Origin: Ancylobacter sp. SL191
GTDB taxonomy: Bacteria > Pseudomonadota > Alphaproteobacteria > Rhizobiales > Xanthobacteraceae
Length of the DNA stretch: 64,000 nucleotides
Reading direction: 5' to 3'
Assembly: GCF_026625645.1 (NCBI RefSeq)
Contig: NZ_CP113056.1
Location: 2,455,001-2,519,000, forward strand
The notes beneath the pieces were generated by a model. The model did not search any database, had not been told where the DNA came from, and worked only from the letters and a program-made list of their open reading frames with translations. The translations under genes were made by a program, and so were the position numbers. Below, piece by piece: positions 24,625 to 33,207 of the stretch; within the stretch, counting starts at the first letter, position 1, and each line of letters starts with the position of its first letter.

Positions 24625-26974
24625 GGACGGCTCCGCTCAGTGCTGGGGCAGGGGCAGCCTCGCGGCTCTGCGCGGCGCGGATGAGCGCGCGCAGCCGCTG
24701 AGGGGTCTGCGGCATTTCGTTGATCGCGATGTCGAAGGGGGAAAGCGCATCGGCGACGGCGTTCAGCACCGCCGCCGGGGCGCCGATGGTGCCGCCCTCG
24801 CCAACGCCCTTGGCGCCGGTCACGGTCTGCGGCGACAGCGTCACCATATGGACGATCTCGATGTCGGGAATCTCCAGCGCGGTGGGCGGGAGATAGTCGG
24901 CGAGCGAGGCGGTGAGGATGTTGCCGTCCTCGTCATAGATCACCTCCTCGAACAGCGCGTTGCCGATGCCCTGAGCGACGCCACCGGCAATCTGGCCGTC
25001 GACGATCATCGGATTGACCAGCACGCCGGCATCCTCGACCACGACAAAGCGCAGGATCTTTACCCCGCCGGTCGCGATATCGACCTCCACCTCGGCGATG
25101 TGGCAGGCATTGGAGAAGGTGCCGGAGGGATCATAGAAGCCGGTGCCCTTCAGCCCGCCCTTCAGGCCGAAACGGGGGCTCTGGTGATAGGCGGCGCGGG
25201 CGATCTCGCTCATCGGCAGCACCGTGTTGGTGCCGGCGGCGCGGGCGTGATTGTCGGCGAGCACGACGTCCCCGGCCTCGCACGCTAGCAGCGTTGCCGC
25301 GACGCTGCGCAGCTGCGTGGCCAGATCCTCGCCCGCGAGCTTCACCGCGCCGCCGGCGATCACGATGGAGCGGCTGGCGAAGGTGCCCCAGCCATAGGGC
25401 GTCGCGTCGGTGTCGCCGGCGATCACGCGCACCCGGTCGGGGCTGAGCCCGAGCGTGTCGGCGACGAGCTGGGCGAGGCTGGTCTTCAGCCCCTGGCCAT
25501 GCGGCGAGGCGCCGATCCGCACCTCGACATAGCCGGAGGGGTCCATCGCCATGTCGGCGCTTTCAAAGCCGGGAACGATGCCCATGGCGCGGCCGGCGAA
25601 GACCGGCGTGCCGTAGCCGGTGCGCTCGGAGAACACGGCGACGCCGAGGCCGAGATGGCGCCCCTGCGCCCGTGCCTGCGCCTGACGCGCGCGGAAGGCG
25701 GGCAGGTCGACATGGGCGACCGCCGCCTCCATCGCCTCCAGATAGGACGCCTCGTCATAGACGACGCCGGTCGGCGAGCGGTGCGGAAAACGGGTAATCA
25801 GGTTGCGGCGGCGGATCTCGACCGGATCGAGGCCGATGCGCTTGGCCGCCACCTCCATCAGCCGCTCCATGGTGAAGGTCAGCATGGGGCGGGCGACGCC
25901 GCGGAACGGCGCCATCATGCAGGTATTGGTGGTGACGCCGCGCGAGCGGGCGCTGTACTCGGCGAAGTCATAGGGGCCGGGCAGCTCGCCGAACGCCATC
26001 AGCGGCTCGACGCCGCAGGTCACCGGGTAGCAGGAATAGGCGCCGACATTGGAGCGCAGATCCGCCTCCAGCGCGATCAGCCGGCCCTCGTCGGTAAAGG
26101 CGCCGCGCACGGTGAAGGCCTGGTCCCGGCTGTGCGCGGCGGCCATGAGGTTCTCGCGGCGATCCTCGATCCACGCCACCTTGCGGCGCAGGCGGCGGGC
26201 GAGCCAGACCAGCACGATATATTCGGGAAACAGCGACATCTTCTGCCCGAAGCCGCCGCCGACATCCGGCGCGACGACGCGCAGGTCGCATTCGCGCATG
26301 CCCAGCGCGTCGGCGATGCCGGTGCGCAGCATGTGCGGCATCTGCACCGAGGCATGGAGCGTCACGCGCCCGCTCGCCGGATCGTAATCGGCGACGCCGC
26401 CGCGCGTCTCCAGCGGCATCGCCGACTGCCGGCGCGAGCGCAGATTGAGCTCGACCACATGGGCCGCCGCCGCCATCGCCGCATCGAAACCGGGGGTCTT
26501 GAGGCGCCCTTCCACCAGCACATTCGCCGGCGCCTCCGGGTGCACGACGGGCGCGCCGGGGGCGAGGGCGGCATCGACATCAATCACCGGCTCGGTGGGC
26601 TCAATGTCGATGAAGACCTGGTCGGCGAGGTCTTCGGCTTCCGCCGGCGAGGGCGCGACCGCCACGGCGACGGCCTGCCCGGTGAACAGCACGCGGTCCA
26701 CCGGCAGCACCGGCTGGCCGACCGCGACATAGTCCGGCCGGTTGAGAACCGGGCATATGGGCAGGACATCGGCCAGATCGCGACCGGTGAAGACGGCGTG
26801 ATCGGCGCCCAGTCCCTCCGGCACCTCGATCGCGCTCACCGCGCCGGCGGCCACCGGGCTGCGGATGAAGGTGACCGACAGCGCGCCTTGGGCGAAATCC
26901 GCGACATAGCGGCCGAGGCCGCGCAGCAGGCTCGGATCCTCGGTGCGGGGCAGCGAACGGCCGACCCAGCTCAT
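24617..26974 (-). CDS. Molybdenum hydroxylase large subunit, first copy (xanthine dehydrogenase family)
   Basis: 785 residues. Landmarks include the VGRSLPRTEDPSLLRGLGRY opening, APDVGGGFGQKMSLFPEY, APFRGVARPML (active-site loop), GDTDATPYGWGTFASRS and GAKGVGEGGTIGAP with the catalytic Glu. The loop differs from that of the second copy (GTYRAPGR), so the two probably hydroxylate different substrates or successive intermediates. The start overlaps the FAD subunit stop by four bases. No Mo-cofactor insertion gene (XdhC/CoxI type) is seen nearby. Confidence 0.9.
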   Translation of the reverse strand: MSWVGRSLPRTEDPSLLRGLGRYVADFAQGALSVTFIRSPVAAGAVSAIEVPEGLGADHAVFTGRDLADVLPICPVLNRPDYVAVGQPVLPVDRVLFTGQAVAVAVAPSPAEAEDLADQVFIDIEPTEPVIDVDAALAPGAPVVHPEAPANVLVEGRLKTPGFDAAMAAAAHVVELNLRSRRQSAMPLETRGGVADYDPASGRVTLHASVQMPHMLRTGIADALGMRECDLRVVAPDVGGGFGQKMSLFPEYIVLVWLARRLRRKVAWIEDRRENLMAAAHSRDQAFTVRGAFTDEGRLIALEADLRSNVGAYSCYPVTCGVEPLMAFGELPGPYDFAEYSARSRGVTTNTCMMAPFRGVARPMLTFTMERLMEVAAKRIGLDPVEIRRRNLITRFPHRSPTGVVYDEASYLEAMEAAVAHVDLPAFRARQAQARAQGRHLGLGVAVFSERTGYGTPVFAGRAMGIVPGFESADMAMDPSGYVEVRIGASPHGQGLKTSLAQLVADTLGLSPDRVRVIAGDTDATPYGWGTFASRSIVIAGGAVKLAGEDLATQLRSVAATLLACEAGDVVLADNHARAAGTNTVLPMSEIARAAYHQSPRFGLKGGLKGTGFYDPSGTFSNACHIAEVEVDIATGGVKILRFVVVEDAGVLVNPMIVDGQIAGGVAQGIGNALFEEVIYDEDGNILTASLADYLPPTALEIPDIEIVHMVTLSPQTVTGAKGVGEGGTIGAPAAVLNAVADALSPFDIAINEMPQTPQRLRALIRAAQSREAAPAPALSGAVHA

Positions 26975-27858
26975 CGCACGGCCTCGCCCGCATGGTCCGG
27001 CAGGCCGCAGGCACGGGCGAGGGCGCGCTCGATCACCGTGCCCACCAGGTCGCGCCGGTACTCGCTGGAGGCGTGGATGTCGCCGGAAGGCTCGATCCGG
27101 CCCTGCGCATCCGCCGCCACCTCCCGGAACAGGGCGGCATCGGGGGCGCGGCCGCAGAGCATGGCCTCGCCGGCGGTCAGCCGGATCGGGCGGTCGGAAA
27201 CGCTGCCAAGGCCCAGCCGCGCCTCGGCGATGCGTCCATCCTCCAGGCGCAGGAACGCCAGCGCCATGGCGAGGGCGAAATCTCCCTTGCGCCGTGAGAA
27301 CTCATAGAAGCCGCCGCGCCAGTCGCCCGGATAGGGCGGAATCTCGATGGCGCGCAGCAGGTCTTCCTCGCCGATGGCGGTGGTGAAGGTGCCGCGGAAG
27401 AACGCGGGCGCCGGCACGCGCCGTTCGCCGGAGGGGCCGCAGATCACCATCACCGCGTCGAGCGTCATGGCGGTGAGGCACCATTCGGAGGCCGGGTCGG
27501 CGTGGGACAGGCTGCCGCCGAAGGTGCCGCGCTGGCGGATCGGGTAATGGGCGATATTGGTCACCACCCGCGCCAGAAGCGCACCGACCGGACCGGGTTC
27601 GACCGGGGTGTGGAACGCCGCATGGCGGGTCAGGGCGCCAATGGTGAGGCCGGCCGCGCTGGAGCCGGTGACGCCCGCCAGACCTTCGATCGCGTTGATG
27701 TCGATGAGCACGCCGGGGCGGGCGAGGCGGAAGTTCATCGCCGGGACGAGGCTTTGGCCGCCGGCGAGGATCTTGGTGTCGCCCGCATGTTCCCGCAGCA
27801 GCGCCAGGGCGTGCGGCACGTCGGTGGCGCGGTGATATTGGAAACGTGACGGCTTCAT
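26971..27858 (-). CDS. Molybdenum hydroxylase FAD-binding subunit (CoxM-like)
   Basis: 295 residues from the ATG at 27858, which has GGAG six bases upstream; a GTG nine bases earlier was rejected. FAD motifs are KILAGGQSLVPAMNFRLARP near the N-terminus and RGTFGGSLSHADPASEW in the middle. It passes electrons from the Fe-S subunit to the final acceptor. It is the first gene of the operon 27858 to 21816, facing a 434-base divergent promoter region with two operator-like repeats. Confidence 0.92.
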   Translation of the reverse strand: MKPSRFQYHRATDVPHALALLREHAGDTKILAGGQSLVPAMNFRLARPGVLIDINAIEGLAGVTGSSAAGLTIGALTRHAAFHTPVEPGPVGALLARVVTNIAHYPIRQRGTFGGSLSHADPASEWCLTAMTLDAVMVICGPSGERRVPAPAFFRGTFTTAIGEEDLLRAIEIPPYPGDWRGGFYEFSRRKGDFALAMALAFLRLEDGRIAEARLGLGSVSDRPIRLTAGEAMLCGRAPDAALFREVAADAQGRIEPSGDIHASSEYRRDLVGTVIERALARACGLPDHAGEAVR

Positions 27859-27933
27859 CAGCTCCACTCTGCAAGGACCGCGACGCTGCGGCAGAAAACC
27901 CGCGCAGCACCGCCCCGACCTAGGCTTGCATAT

Positions 27934-27948
27934 TTTGACGAGATTGGA
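27934..27948. promoter_or_regulatory. Operator-like site upstream of the Mo-hydroxylase operon
   Basis: TTTGACGAGATTGGA shares the left half and spacing of the palindrome at 28213-28229; the right half is degenerate. It lies 76 bases upstream of the FAD subunit ATG. Confidence 0.4.
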
Positions 27949-28212
27949 ATCACTTTATCAATATGAAAAATTGAGCATGTGAGATGCGCCGGATCCTCCG
28001 CTTCGAGCGCCCGCCGGTTCATGGCGGAGGGCTCCTCACCACGCTAAGCCATTTCATGTTGATGTAAATTGCCGGACACAGCCCGAATGGAGACAGCCGC
28101 GAAACATCACGCGGGCGCGTTGAGCCGGTGAAGCCCGCCGCCGCCAATGAGAGAGGCGGTCGCTGCCCAATTATCGATCAGATTAAAAATATTGGCATTT
28201 AGGTGATAAAAA

Positions 28213-28229
28213 TTTTGACGTAATCAAAA
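28213..28229. promoter_or_regulatory. Perfect palindromic operator upstream of the Liv operon
   Basis: TTTTGA-CGTAA-TCAAAA: perfect 6-bp arms with a 5-base centre, 64 bases upstream of the permease start. It is the best-formed member of the recurring motif. Confidence 0.6.
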
Positions 28230-28292
28230 AACGCTCTACGCTCACCGCATTCCCTTTGGAAATGACGGCGGCAAGCGGGAGGCGACGGGAGG

Positions 28293-29162
28293 ATGGATAC
28301 GCTCATCTTCGGCACGATCTCGGCCAGCGTTCTCCTGATGGCGTCCATCGGTTTTTCAATGACGTTGAAAACTGATGGCTTTGTCAACATCGCCCACGGC
28401 CAGATGCTGCTGCTCGGTGCCTATCTCGCGCTCGGCGCCGACCGGCTCGGCCTGCCGATCGCCGTCGCGGCGCTGGGCAGCGCCGTCATCTGCGGCTTTG
28501 TCGGGGTCGTCATGAACCGGGTGCTGTTCCAGCCGGTGAAGCGGCAGGGCGCGCTGGTGCTGCTGTTCACCTCGGTCGGGGCCGCCTATGTGATCTATGG
28601 GCTGGTCGGCGCCATCGCCGGCACCCGCATGACCGGCTACGACCTGCCCCCGGCCCGCGCCATCCAGATCGGCGGCGAACCGTTCATGACCGTCTACGAG
28701 ATGGCCATCGTGGTTCTGGCCGTGCTCTCGGCGCTCGCCGTCCATCTCTTCCTGACCTACACCTGGACCGGCACGTCGATCCGCGCCGTCTCCGACAATG
28801 AAAGCCTGGCGCGGGCCCGCGGCTTCGATCCACGCCGGACCTCGGACGTCGTCTGGTTCGTGGCCTCCATGCTGGCGGGGCTCGGCGGCGTGCTGCTCGG
28901 CATCGTCGGCTCGCTGCATATCCAGATGGGCTGGCAGCTCACCGTCATGGTGCTAGCCACCACGGTGCTGGGCGGGCTGGGCAGCATTTACGGGGTGATG
29001 CTCGCCTCGGTGATCCTCGCCTTCGGCATCGAACTCGGTCTCACCGTGGTGCCGTCGAGCTACCGCACCGGGCTGGCCTTCCTTCTCATCATCGCGGTGC
29101 TGCTGGTGCAGCCCGGAGGGTTGCAGGCGCTCTGGGGCGCCGGGCGTACCCGCATCCATTGA
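28293..29162 (+). CDS. Branched-chain amino acid-type ABC permease, LivH family
   Basis: 289 residues with eight or so hydrophobic segments. TDGFVNIAHGQMLLLGAY near residues 27-46 is the LivH hallmark, and SLARARGFDPRRTSDVVWF is the cytoplasmic coupling loop. It is the first gene of a five-gene Liv-type importer (permease, permease, ATPase, binding protein, ATPase). Liv-family systems carry amino acids, amides, urea or aromatic acids; placed beside the oxygenase and Mo-hydroxylase operons, this one probably imports their substrate. Confidence 0.88.
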   Translation: MDTLIFGTISASVLLMASIGFSMTLKTDGFVNIAHGQMLLLGAYLALGADRLGLPIAVAALGSAVICGFVGVVMNRVLFQPVKRQGALVLLFTSVGAAYVIYGLVGAIAGTRMTGYDLPPARAIQIGGEPFMTVYEMAIVVLAVLSALAVHLFLTYTWTGTSIRAVSDNESLARARGFDPRRTSDVVWFVASMLAGLGGVLLGIVGSLHIQMGWQLTVMVLATTVLGGLGSIYGVMLASVILAFGIELGLTVVPSSYRTGLAFLLIIAVLLVQPGGLQALWGAGRTRIH

Positions 29163-29174
29163 GCGGAGGACAGC

Positions 29175-30158
29175 ATGAGCGGCTTCATCCTCTTTCTGGT
29201 CAGCCTGCTGAGCCTTGGCGCGATCTACGCCATTCTCTGCCTGGCGCTGAACCTCGAATCCGGCGTCGGCGGGCTGTGGGATCTCGGCATCGCCTCGTTT
29301 TTCGGCATCGGCGCCTACAGCTATGTGCTGGTCACCGCCGGCCCGGCGGCGGCCTACCAGCATTATCTGCTCGGTCTCGGCCTGCCGATCTGGATCGGCA
29401 TTCTTGCCGCCATGGCGATGGCGTGCCTGTGCGCGGCGCTCATCGGCGCGCTGACGCTGAAGCTCAAGCGCGAATATTTCCTCATCACCACGCTGGCCTT
29501 CTCCGAGGTCATCCGGCAGGTCTATGCCAATGAGGACTGGCTGACGAACGGGGTCGCCGGCATTTACGGGCTGGCCCAGCCGCTGCGGGGCTGGGTGGCG
29601 CCGGAGCTCTATCCCTATCTCCTGCTGGCGCTGATCCTCGCGGGTCTCGCTCTGGTCGCCCTGCTGGTCACCCACCTCTCGCAGGCCCCGTTCGGACGGA
29701 CCCTGCGCGCCCTGCGCGAGAACGAGGCGCTCGCGGTGACGGCGGGCATCGATCCGCGCCGCTTCCACCTGCGGGCCTATGTCATTGCAGGCATGCTCAG
29801 CGCCGTCGCCGGGGTGTTCTACGTCTGGTACAACACCATCGTTAACTCCGCCCAGTTCGGCAACGACATCACCTTCTTCGTCTGGACGGCGCTGATCATC
29901 GGCGGCATCGGCCGCACGCGGGGCGCGCTGCTTGGCGGGTTCATCTTCGTCCTGCTGCACGATCTGCTGCGCTTCGTCTCGGTGTCCGGCGAGATGGCGG
30001 CGACGCTCTCCTCGCTGCGCACGGTGGCGATCGGCGCGGTGCTCATCCTCATCCTGCGCTTCCGTCCCAATGGTCTGATCCCCGAGCGCCCGCTGACGCT
30101 GGCACCCTCCGGCATGGCGACGGTTTCCCCGTCATCCATGGTGTCGCGCCATGTCTGA
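29175..30158 (+). CDS. Branched-chain amino acid-type ABC permease, LivM family
   Basis: 327 residues, strongly hydrophobic. LESGVGGLWDLGIASFFGIG and LKLKREYFLITTLAFSEVIR are LivM motifs; GRTLRALRENEALAVTAGID is the ATPase-contact loop. It starts 13 bases after the LivH-type gene and its end overlaps the ATPase gene by eight bases. Confidence 0.88.
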   Translation: MSGFILFLVSLLSLGAIYAILCLALNLESGVGGLWDLGIASFFGIGAYSYVLVTAGPAAAYQHYLLGLGLPIWIGILAAMAMACLCAALIGALTLKLKREYFLITTLAFSEVIRQVYANEDWLTNGVAGIYGLAQPLRGWVAPELYPYLLLALILAGLALVALLVTHLSQAPFGRTLRALRENEALAVTAGIDPRRFHLRAYVIAGMLSAVAGVFYVWYNTIVNSAQFGNDITFFVWTALIIGGIGRTRGALLGGFIFVLLHDLLRFVSVSGEMAATLSSLRTVAIGAVLILILRFRPNGLIPERPLTLAPSGMATVSPSSMVSRHV

Positions 30159-30930
30159 TGCCGCCGTTTTCCCCCTCCTCGACGTATCCGGCATCAAGCT
30201 CGCCTTTGGCGGGGTGAGGGCCGTCGACGATGTCTCGCTCTCGGTCGCTCCGGGCTCGATCACCGGCCTGATCGGCACCAATGGCGCGGGCAAGACGACG
30301 CTGTTCAACATCGTCTCCGGCTTTCTGAAGCCCAATGCCGGCATCATCCGGCTCGACGGCGCGGACATTACCCCGCTCGCGCCGCACGCCATCGCCGGGC
30401 GCGGACTCCTGCGCACCTTCCAGACGGCGGTCGGCTTCCCCCGGCTGACGGTGATGGAGAACATGCTCGCCTTCTCGCAGGCCGACCGCGCGGCGCGCCT
30501 GTCGCTGCTCAGCGGCCGCCGCCTCGACCGGGCGACGCAGGAGCGGGCGGAGGAGATCCTTGCCAGTTTCGGCCTCATCCACCGGCGGGATCACTGGTGC
30601 CGCGACCTGTCCTCGCCCGAACTGAAGATGCTGGAATTCGCGCGGGCCATGATGGCACGCCCGCGTCTCATGCTGCTTGACGAGCCGGCCGCCGGCATCA
30701 ACCCGGCGCTGATGGAAAGCCTCGCCGAGCGCATCAAGGCGCTGCGCCTCCAGGGCGTCAGCTTCCTGCTGGTCGACCACAATCTGCGCTTCGTCTGCGA
30801 TGTCTGTGACGACGTCTACGCCATGGCGGATGGCCGCGTGATCGCGCAGGGGCCGACGCGCGACGTGATCGAGAACCCGAAGGTGCTCGAGCTCTATATC
30901 GGCCCCCCTCCAGAACAGACCCGGCACTAG
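30151..30930 (+). CDS. ABC transporter ATPase, LivG family
   Basis: 259 residues. Walker A GTNGAGKTT, Q-loop region LLRTFQTAVGFPRLTVMEN, and Walker B LMLLDEPAAGINP are present, with the LivG-specific C-terminal VIENPKVLELYIG. The signature position reads LSSPELKMLEFAR instead of LSGGQ, a marked deviation: the canonical Gly-Gly is replaced by Ser-Pro. ATP hydrolysis may still occur through the partner ATPase at 32332. It overlaps the LivM-type gene by eight bases. Confidence 0.88.
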   Translation: MSDAAVFPLLDVSGIKLAFGGVRAVDDVSLSVAPGSITGLIGTNGAGKTTLFNIVSGFLKPNAGIIRLDGADITPLAPHAIAGRGLLRTFQTAVGFPRLTVMENMLAFSQADRAARLSLLSGRRLDRATQERAEEILASFGLIHRRDHWCRDLSSPELKMLEFARAMMARPRLMLLDEPAAGINPALMESLAERIKALRLQGVSFLLVDHNLRFVCDVCDDVYAMADGRVIAQGPTRDVIENPKVLELYIGPPPEQTRH

Positions 30931-30969
30931 CCGGGCGATCCATCTTCCTTCCAGATAAGGGACAGTTGC

Positions 30970-32205
30970 ATGATCAAGGCCTTCAAGCGTGCCCTCATCC
31001 TCGCCGCCATCCCCTATGTGGTGTGGGGTGGCGCCTCCATTGCCCTGGCGCAGGACGTGAAGTTCGGCCTCATGGTCGGCTTCTCCGGCGACATGGCGCC
31101 CTGGGCGCCCGCGCTCAACAACGCCGCCGTGCTCGCGGTGGAAGAGATCAACGCCTCCGGCGGCGTGCTCGGCCAGCCGCTGAAGCTGATCTCCGAAGAC
31201 AATGCCTCCACCGCCGCCGGCGGCGTGCGCGGCGCGCAGAAACTGGTGAGCGTCGACAAGGTGACGGCGATCATCGGCCCGGAATCCGATCCGATCATGG
31301 CCCTGACCGGCTTCGCCAAGGACAACAAGGTGCCGATCATCTCCTCCTCGGCCGGCACCGAGGCCCTCGACACCGCCGGCGGCACCGGCAAGTTCATCTA
31401 CCGTACCAACGCCTCCGACACCTTCCTCGGCATCGTCCACGCCAAGCTCATTCTCGACGAGATGAAGCAGAAGGAGGTGGTCGTGGTGGTGGAGAACACC
31501 GAGGGCACGCTGTCGGGCGCCAACACCTTCATCCGCAATTACGAGAAGATGGGCGGCACGATCGTCAAGAAGGTCGTGCTGGCGCCGGGCCAGTCGAGCT
31601 ATCTCAACGAGATCAAGGAAGTGGCCAGCGCCAAGCCCAAGCTGGTGTTCCTCGCCGTCGGCCAGACCACCGGCGTCAACTTCACCAAGCAGGCCTATCA
31701 GCGCGCCTATGAGTGGAAATATTGGGTGACGGCCGAGCTGCAGAGCGACGATTTCGTCAAGGCGGCCGGCGTCGAGGTGGCCAAGGGCGCCATCAACCCC
31801 GTCAGCAGCCAGGTTGAGGGCGCGCCGGGCTGGGAGCGCTTTTCCGCGGCCTATGAGAAGCGGTTCGGCGAAAAGCCGCAGTCCGGCTTCTACCAGGCGG
31901 AGACCTATGACGCCGTCATCCTCGCGGCTCTGGCGGCGCAGGCGGCGGGCGATGCCAGCGGCGCGGCGATCGACGCAAAGCTGATCGACGTCTCCCGCGG
32001 CGGCAAGAAGGTCTACAGCTATGCCGAGGGCGTGGCCGCGCTGAAGGCCGGCGAGGACATCGATTATGAAGGGGCGTCCGGCCCGCTCGACTTCAGCCCC
32101 ACCGGCAATGTCGCCGTCCCCGCCGCCCGCCTTCTGCAGGTGAACGACAAGGGCGCGTGGGTGACGCTGAAGACCGTCGACACGTCGAGCTATCCCACCA
32201 ACTGA
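30970..32205 (+). CDS. Periplasmic binding protein, LivK-type (type I fold)
   Basis: 411 residues with a signal peptide (MIKAFKRALILAAIPYVVWG, cleavage near ALA-QD). The mature protein begins VKFGLMVGFSGDMAPWAPAL, followed by VLAVEEINASGGVLGQPLKL and IIGPESDPIMALTGFA, the usual pattern of Liv/amide-urea binding proteins. It determines the specificity of the importer. Position between the two ATPase genes is unusual for Liv operons. Ligand unknown. Confidence 0.9.
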   Translation: MIKAFKRALILAAIPYVVWGGASIALAQDVKFGLMVGFSGDMAPWAPALNNAAVLAVEEINASGGVLGQPLKLISEDNASTAAGGVRGAQKLVSVDKVTAIIGPESDPIMALTGFAKDNKVPIISSSAGTEALDTAGGTGKFIYRTNASDTFLGIVHAKLILDEMKQKEVVVVVENTEGTLSGANTFIRNYEKMGGTIVKKVVLAPGQSSYLNEIKEVASAKPKLVFLAVGQTTGVNFTKQAYQRAYEWKYWVTAELQSDDFVKAAGVEVAKGAINPVSSQVEGAPGWERFSAAYEKRFGEKPQSGFYQAETYDAVILAALAAQAAGDASGAAIDAKLIDVSRGGKKVYSYAEGVAALKAGEDIDYEGASGPLDFSPTGNVAVPAARLLQVNDKGAWVTLKTVDTSSYPTN

Positions 32206-32252
32206 CGCGGCCCCCGCGCGGGGCCCCTCCCGCGCCCGGCCGCTGTCGGGCT

Positions 32253-32285
32253 GTGGAACCGGCGGTCTGAGCCCGCCGGTTCCAC
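32253..32285 (+). terminator. Strong hairpin between the binding-protein and second ATPase genes
   Basis: Perfect 13-bp stem (GTGGAACCGGCGG and CCGCCGGTTCCAC) with a 7-base loop, 47 bases after the binding-protein stop. There is no T-run, so it may be a partial terminator or a 3' stabiliser that raises binding-protein levels relative to the ATPase. Confidence 0.55.
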
Positions 32286-32331
32286 GCTGCCCACCTCGCG
32301 CTGCCGATCCCTCGCCCCACGGAGGCGATCC

Positions 32332-33072
32332 ATGAGTCCCCCTGCGAGTCCCAACGCTGCCGCGCCCATTCTCAGCGTCAAGGCCCTCAGCGCCGGCTAC
32401 GGAAAGCTGCCGGTGCTGCACGGGCTGTCGCTCGACATAGCCCCCGGAGCCATGGTCGCCATCATCGGCCCCAATGGCGCGGGCAAGTCGACCTTCGCCA
32501 AGGCGCTGATGAAGGGCGTCGATATCTTCGGCGGCGAGGTGCACTTCAAGGGCGCCCGCATTGATGGGCTGGAAACCCAGGCCATCGCCGCGCGCGGAGT
32601 CGGCTATGTGCCGCAAACGGGCAATGTCTTCGTCAATCTGACGGTGCGGGAGAACCTTGAGCTCTCCTGCAACCTGCTGACGCGCGGTTCGCCGGCGCGT
32701 GCGGTGGAGGGCGTGTTCGAGCGCTTTCCGCGCCTGCGCGAACGGGCCGGCCAGAAGGGCGGCTATCTGTCCGGCGGTGAGCGCCAGATGCTGGCCATCG
32801 GCTCGGCGCTGATCGCGGAGCCGGATCTCGTCATTCTCGACGAGCCGACATCCGGCCTCTCGCCAAGCCTGATCAAGGAAGTCTCCGCCGGTATCCGCGC
32901 CATCAGCGCGAGCGGGCGCACGGTCATCTGGATCGTCGAGGAGAACCCGCGCGAGGTGCTCGCCCTCGCTCATTGGGCCTGCGTCCTCGATGGCGGCACG
33001 CTGCGCATGAGCTGCCCCGCGCGCGAGATTCTCGAGGCGCCGAACTTCCGCGAACTCTTCCTCGGGGTCTGA
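32332..33072 (+). CDS. ABC transporter ATPase, LivF family
   Basis: 246 residues with a GGAGG ribosome site. Walker A GPNGAGKST, signature LSGGERQMLAIGSAL, and Walker B LVILDEPTSGLSP are intact. LivF-type features are ARGVGYVPQTGNVFVNLTV and a C-terminal IWIVEENPREVLALA. It should pair with the LivG-type ATPase at 30151, whose signature motif is atypical. It is the last gene of the Liv operon. Confidence 0.88.
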   Translation: MSPPASPNAAAPILSVKALSAGYGKLPVLHGLSLDIAPGAMVAIIGPNGAGKSTFAKALMKGVDIFGGEVHFKGARIDGLETQAIAARGVGYVPQTGNVFVNLTVRENLELSCNLLTRGSPARAVEGVFERFPRLRERAGQKGGYLSGGERQMLAIGSALIAEPDLVILDEPTSGLSPSLIKEVSAGIRAISASGRTVIWIVEENPREVLALAHWACVLDGGTLRMSCPAREILEAPNFRELFLGV

Positions 33073-33165
33073 CGTCCAGAGGGGGCGCGGTGATCCGGGC
33101 CGGGTGATCAAGAACCGGACACGGGCGCGCGTCGATCGATCAATATTTAGTCTCGATCATCGTAG

Positions 33166-33180
33166 TTTGATGTGATTAAA
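33166..33180. promoter_or_regulatory. Operator-like site upstream of the Bmp-type transporter operon
   Basis: TTTGATGTGATTAAA: TTGA-N5-TTAA within the same 15-base frame as the other sites, 27 bases upstream of the binding protein ATG. One mismatch from palindromic arms. Confidence 0.45.
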
Positions 33181-33207
33181 ATACCGCAATAACCAGAGGA
33201 GGCGGTG

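Larger units (their letters stand above)
27859..28292. promoter_or_regulatory. Divergent promoter region between the Mo-hydroxylase and Liv operons
   Basis: 434 bases, clearly AT-richer than the surroundings around 27925-27985 and 28185-28240. It holds the repeats at 27934 and 28213, each within 80 bases of one of the divergent start codons. No ORF or RNA gene was recognised in it. Confidence 0.6.

Noticed and set aside
21816..27858. Carbon monoxide dehydrogenase (coxMSL)
   Set aside because: The large subunits lack the AYRCSFR-type active-site loop of form I CO dehydrogenase, and there are two of them; a ring or aldehyde hydroxylase is more likely.
30049..33111. A 1020-codon open frame on the minus strand opposite the Liv operon
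   Set aside because: It is a GC-rich antisense shadow of clearly coding plus-strand genes; its product is Arg/His/Gln-rich and matches no fold.
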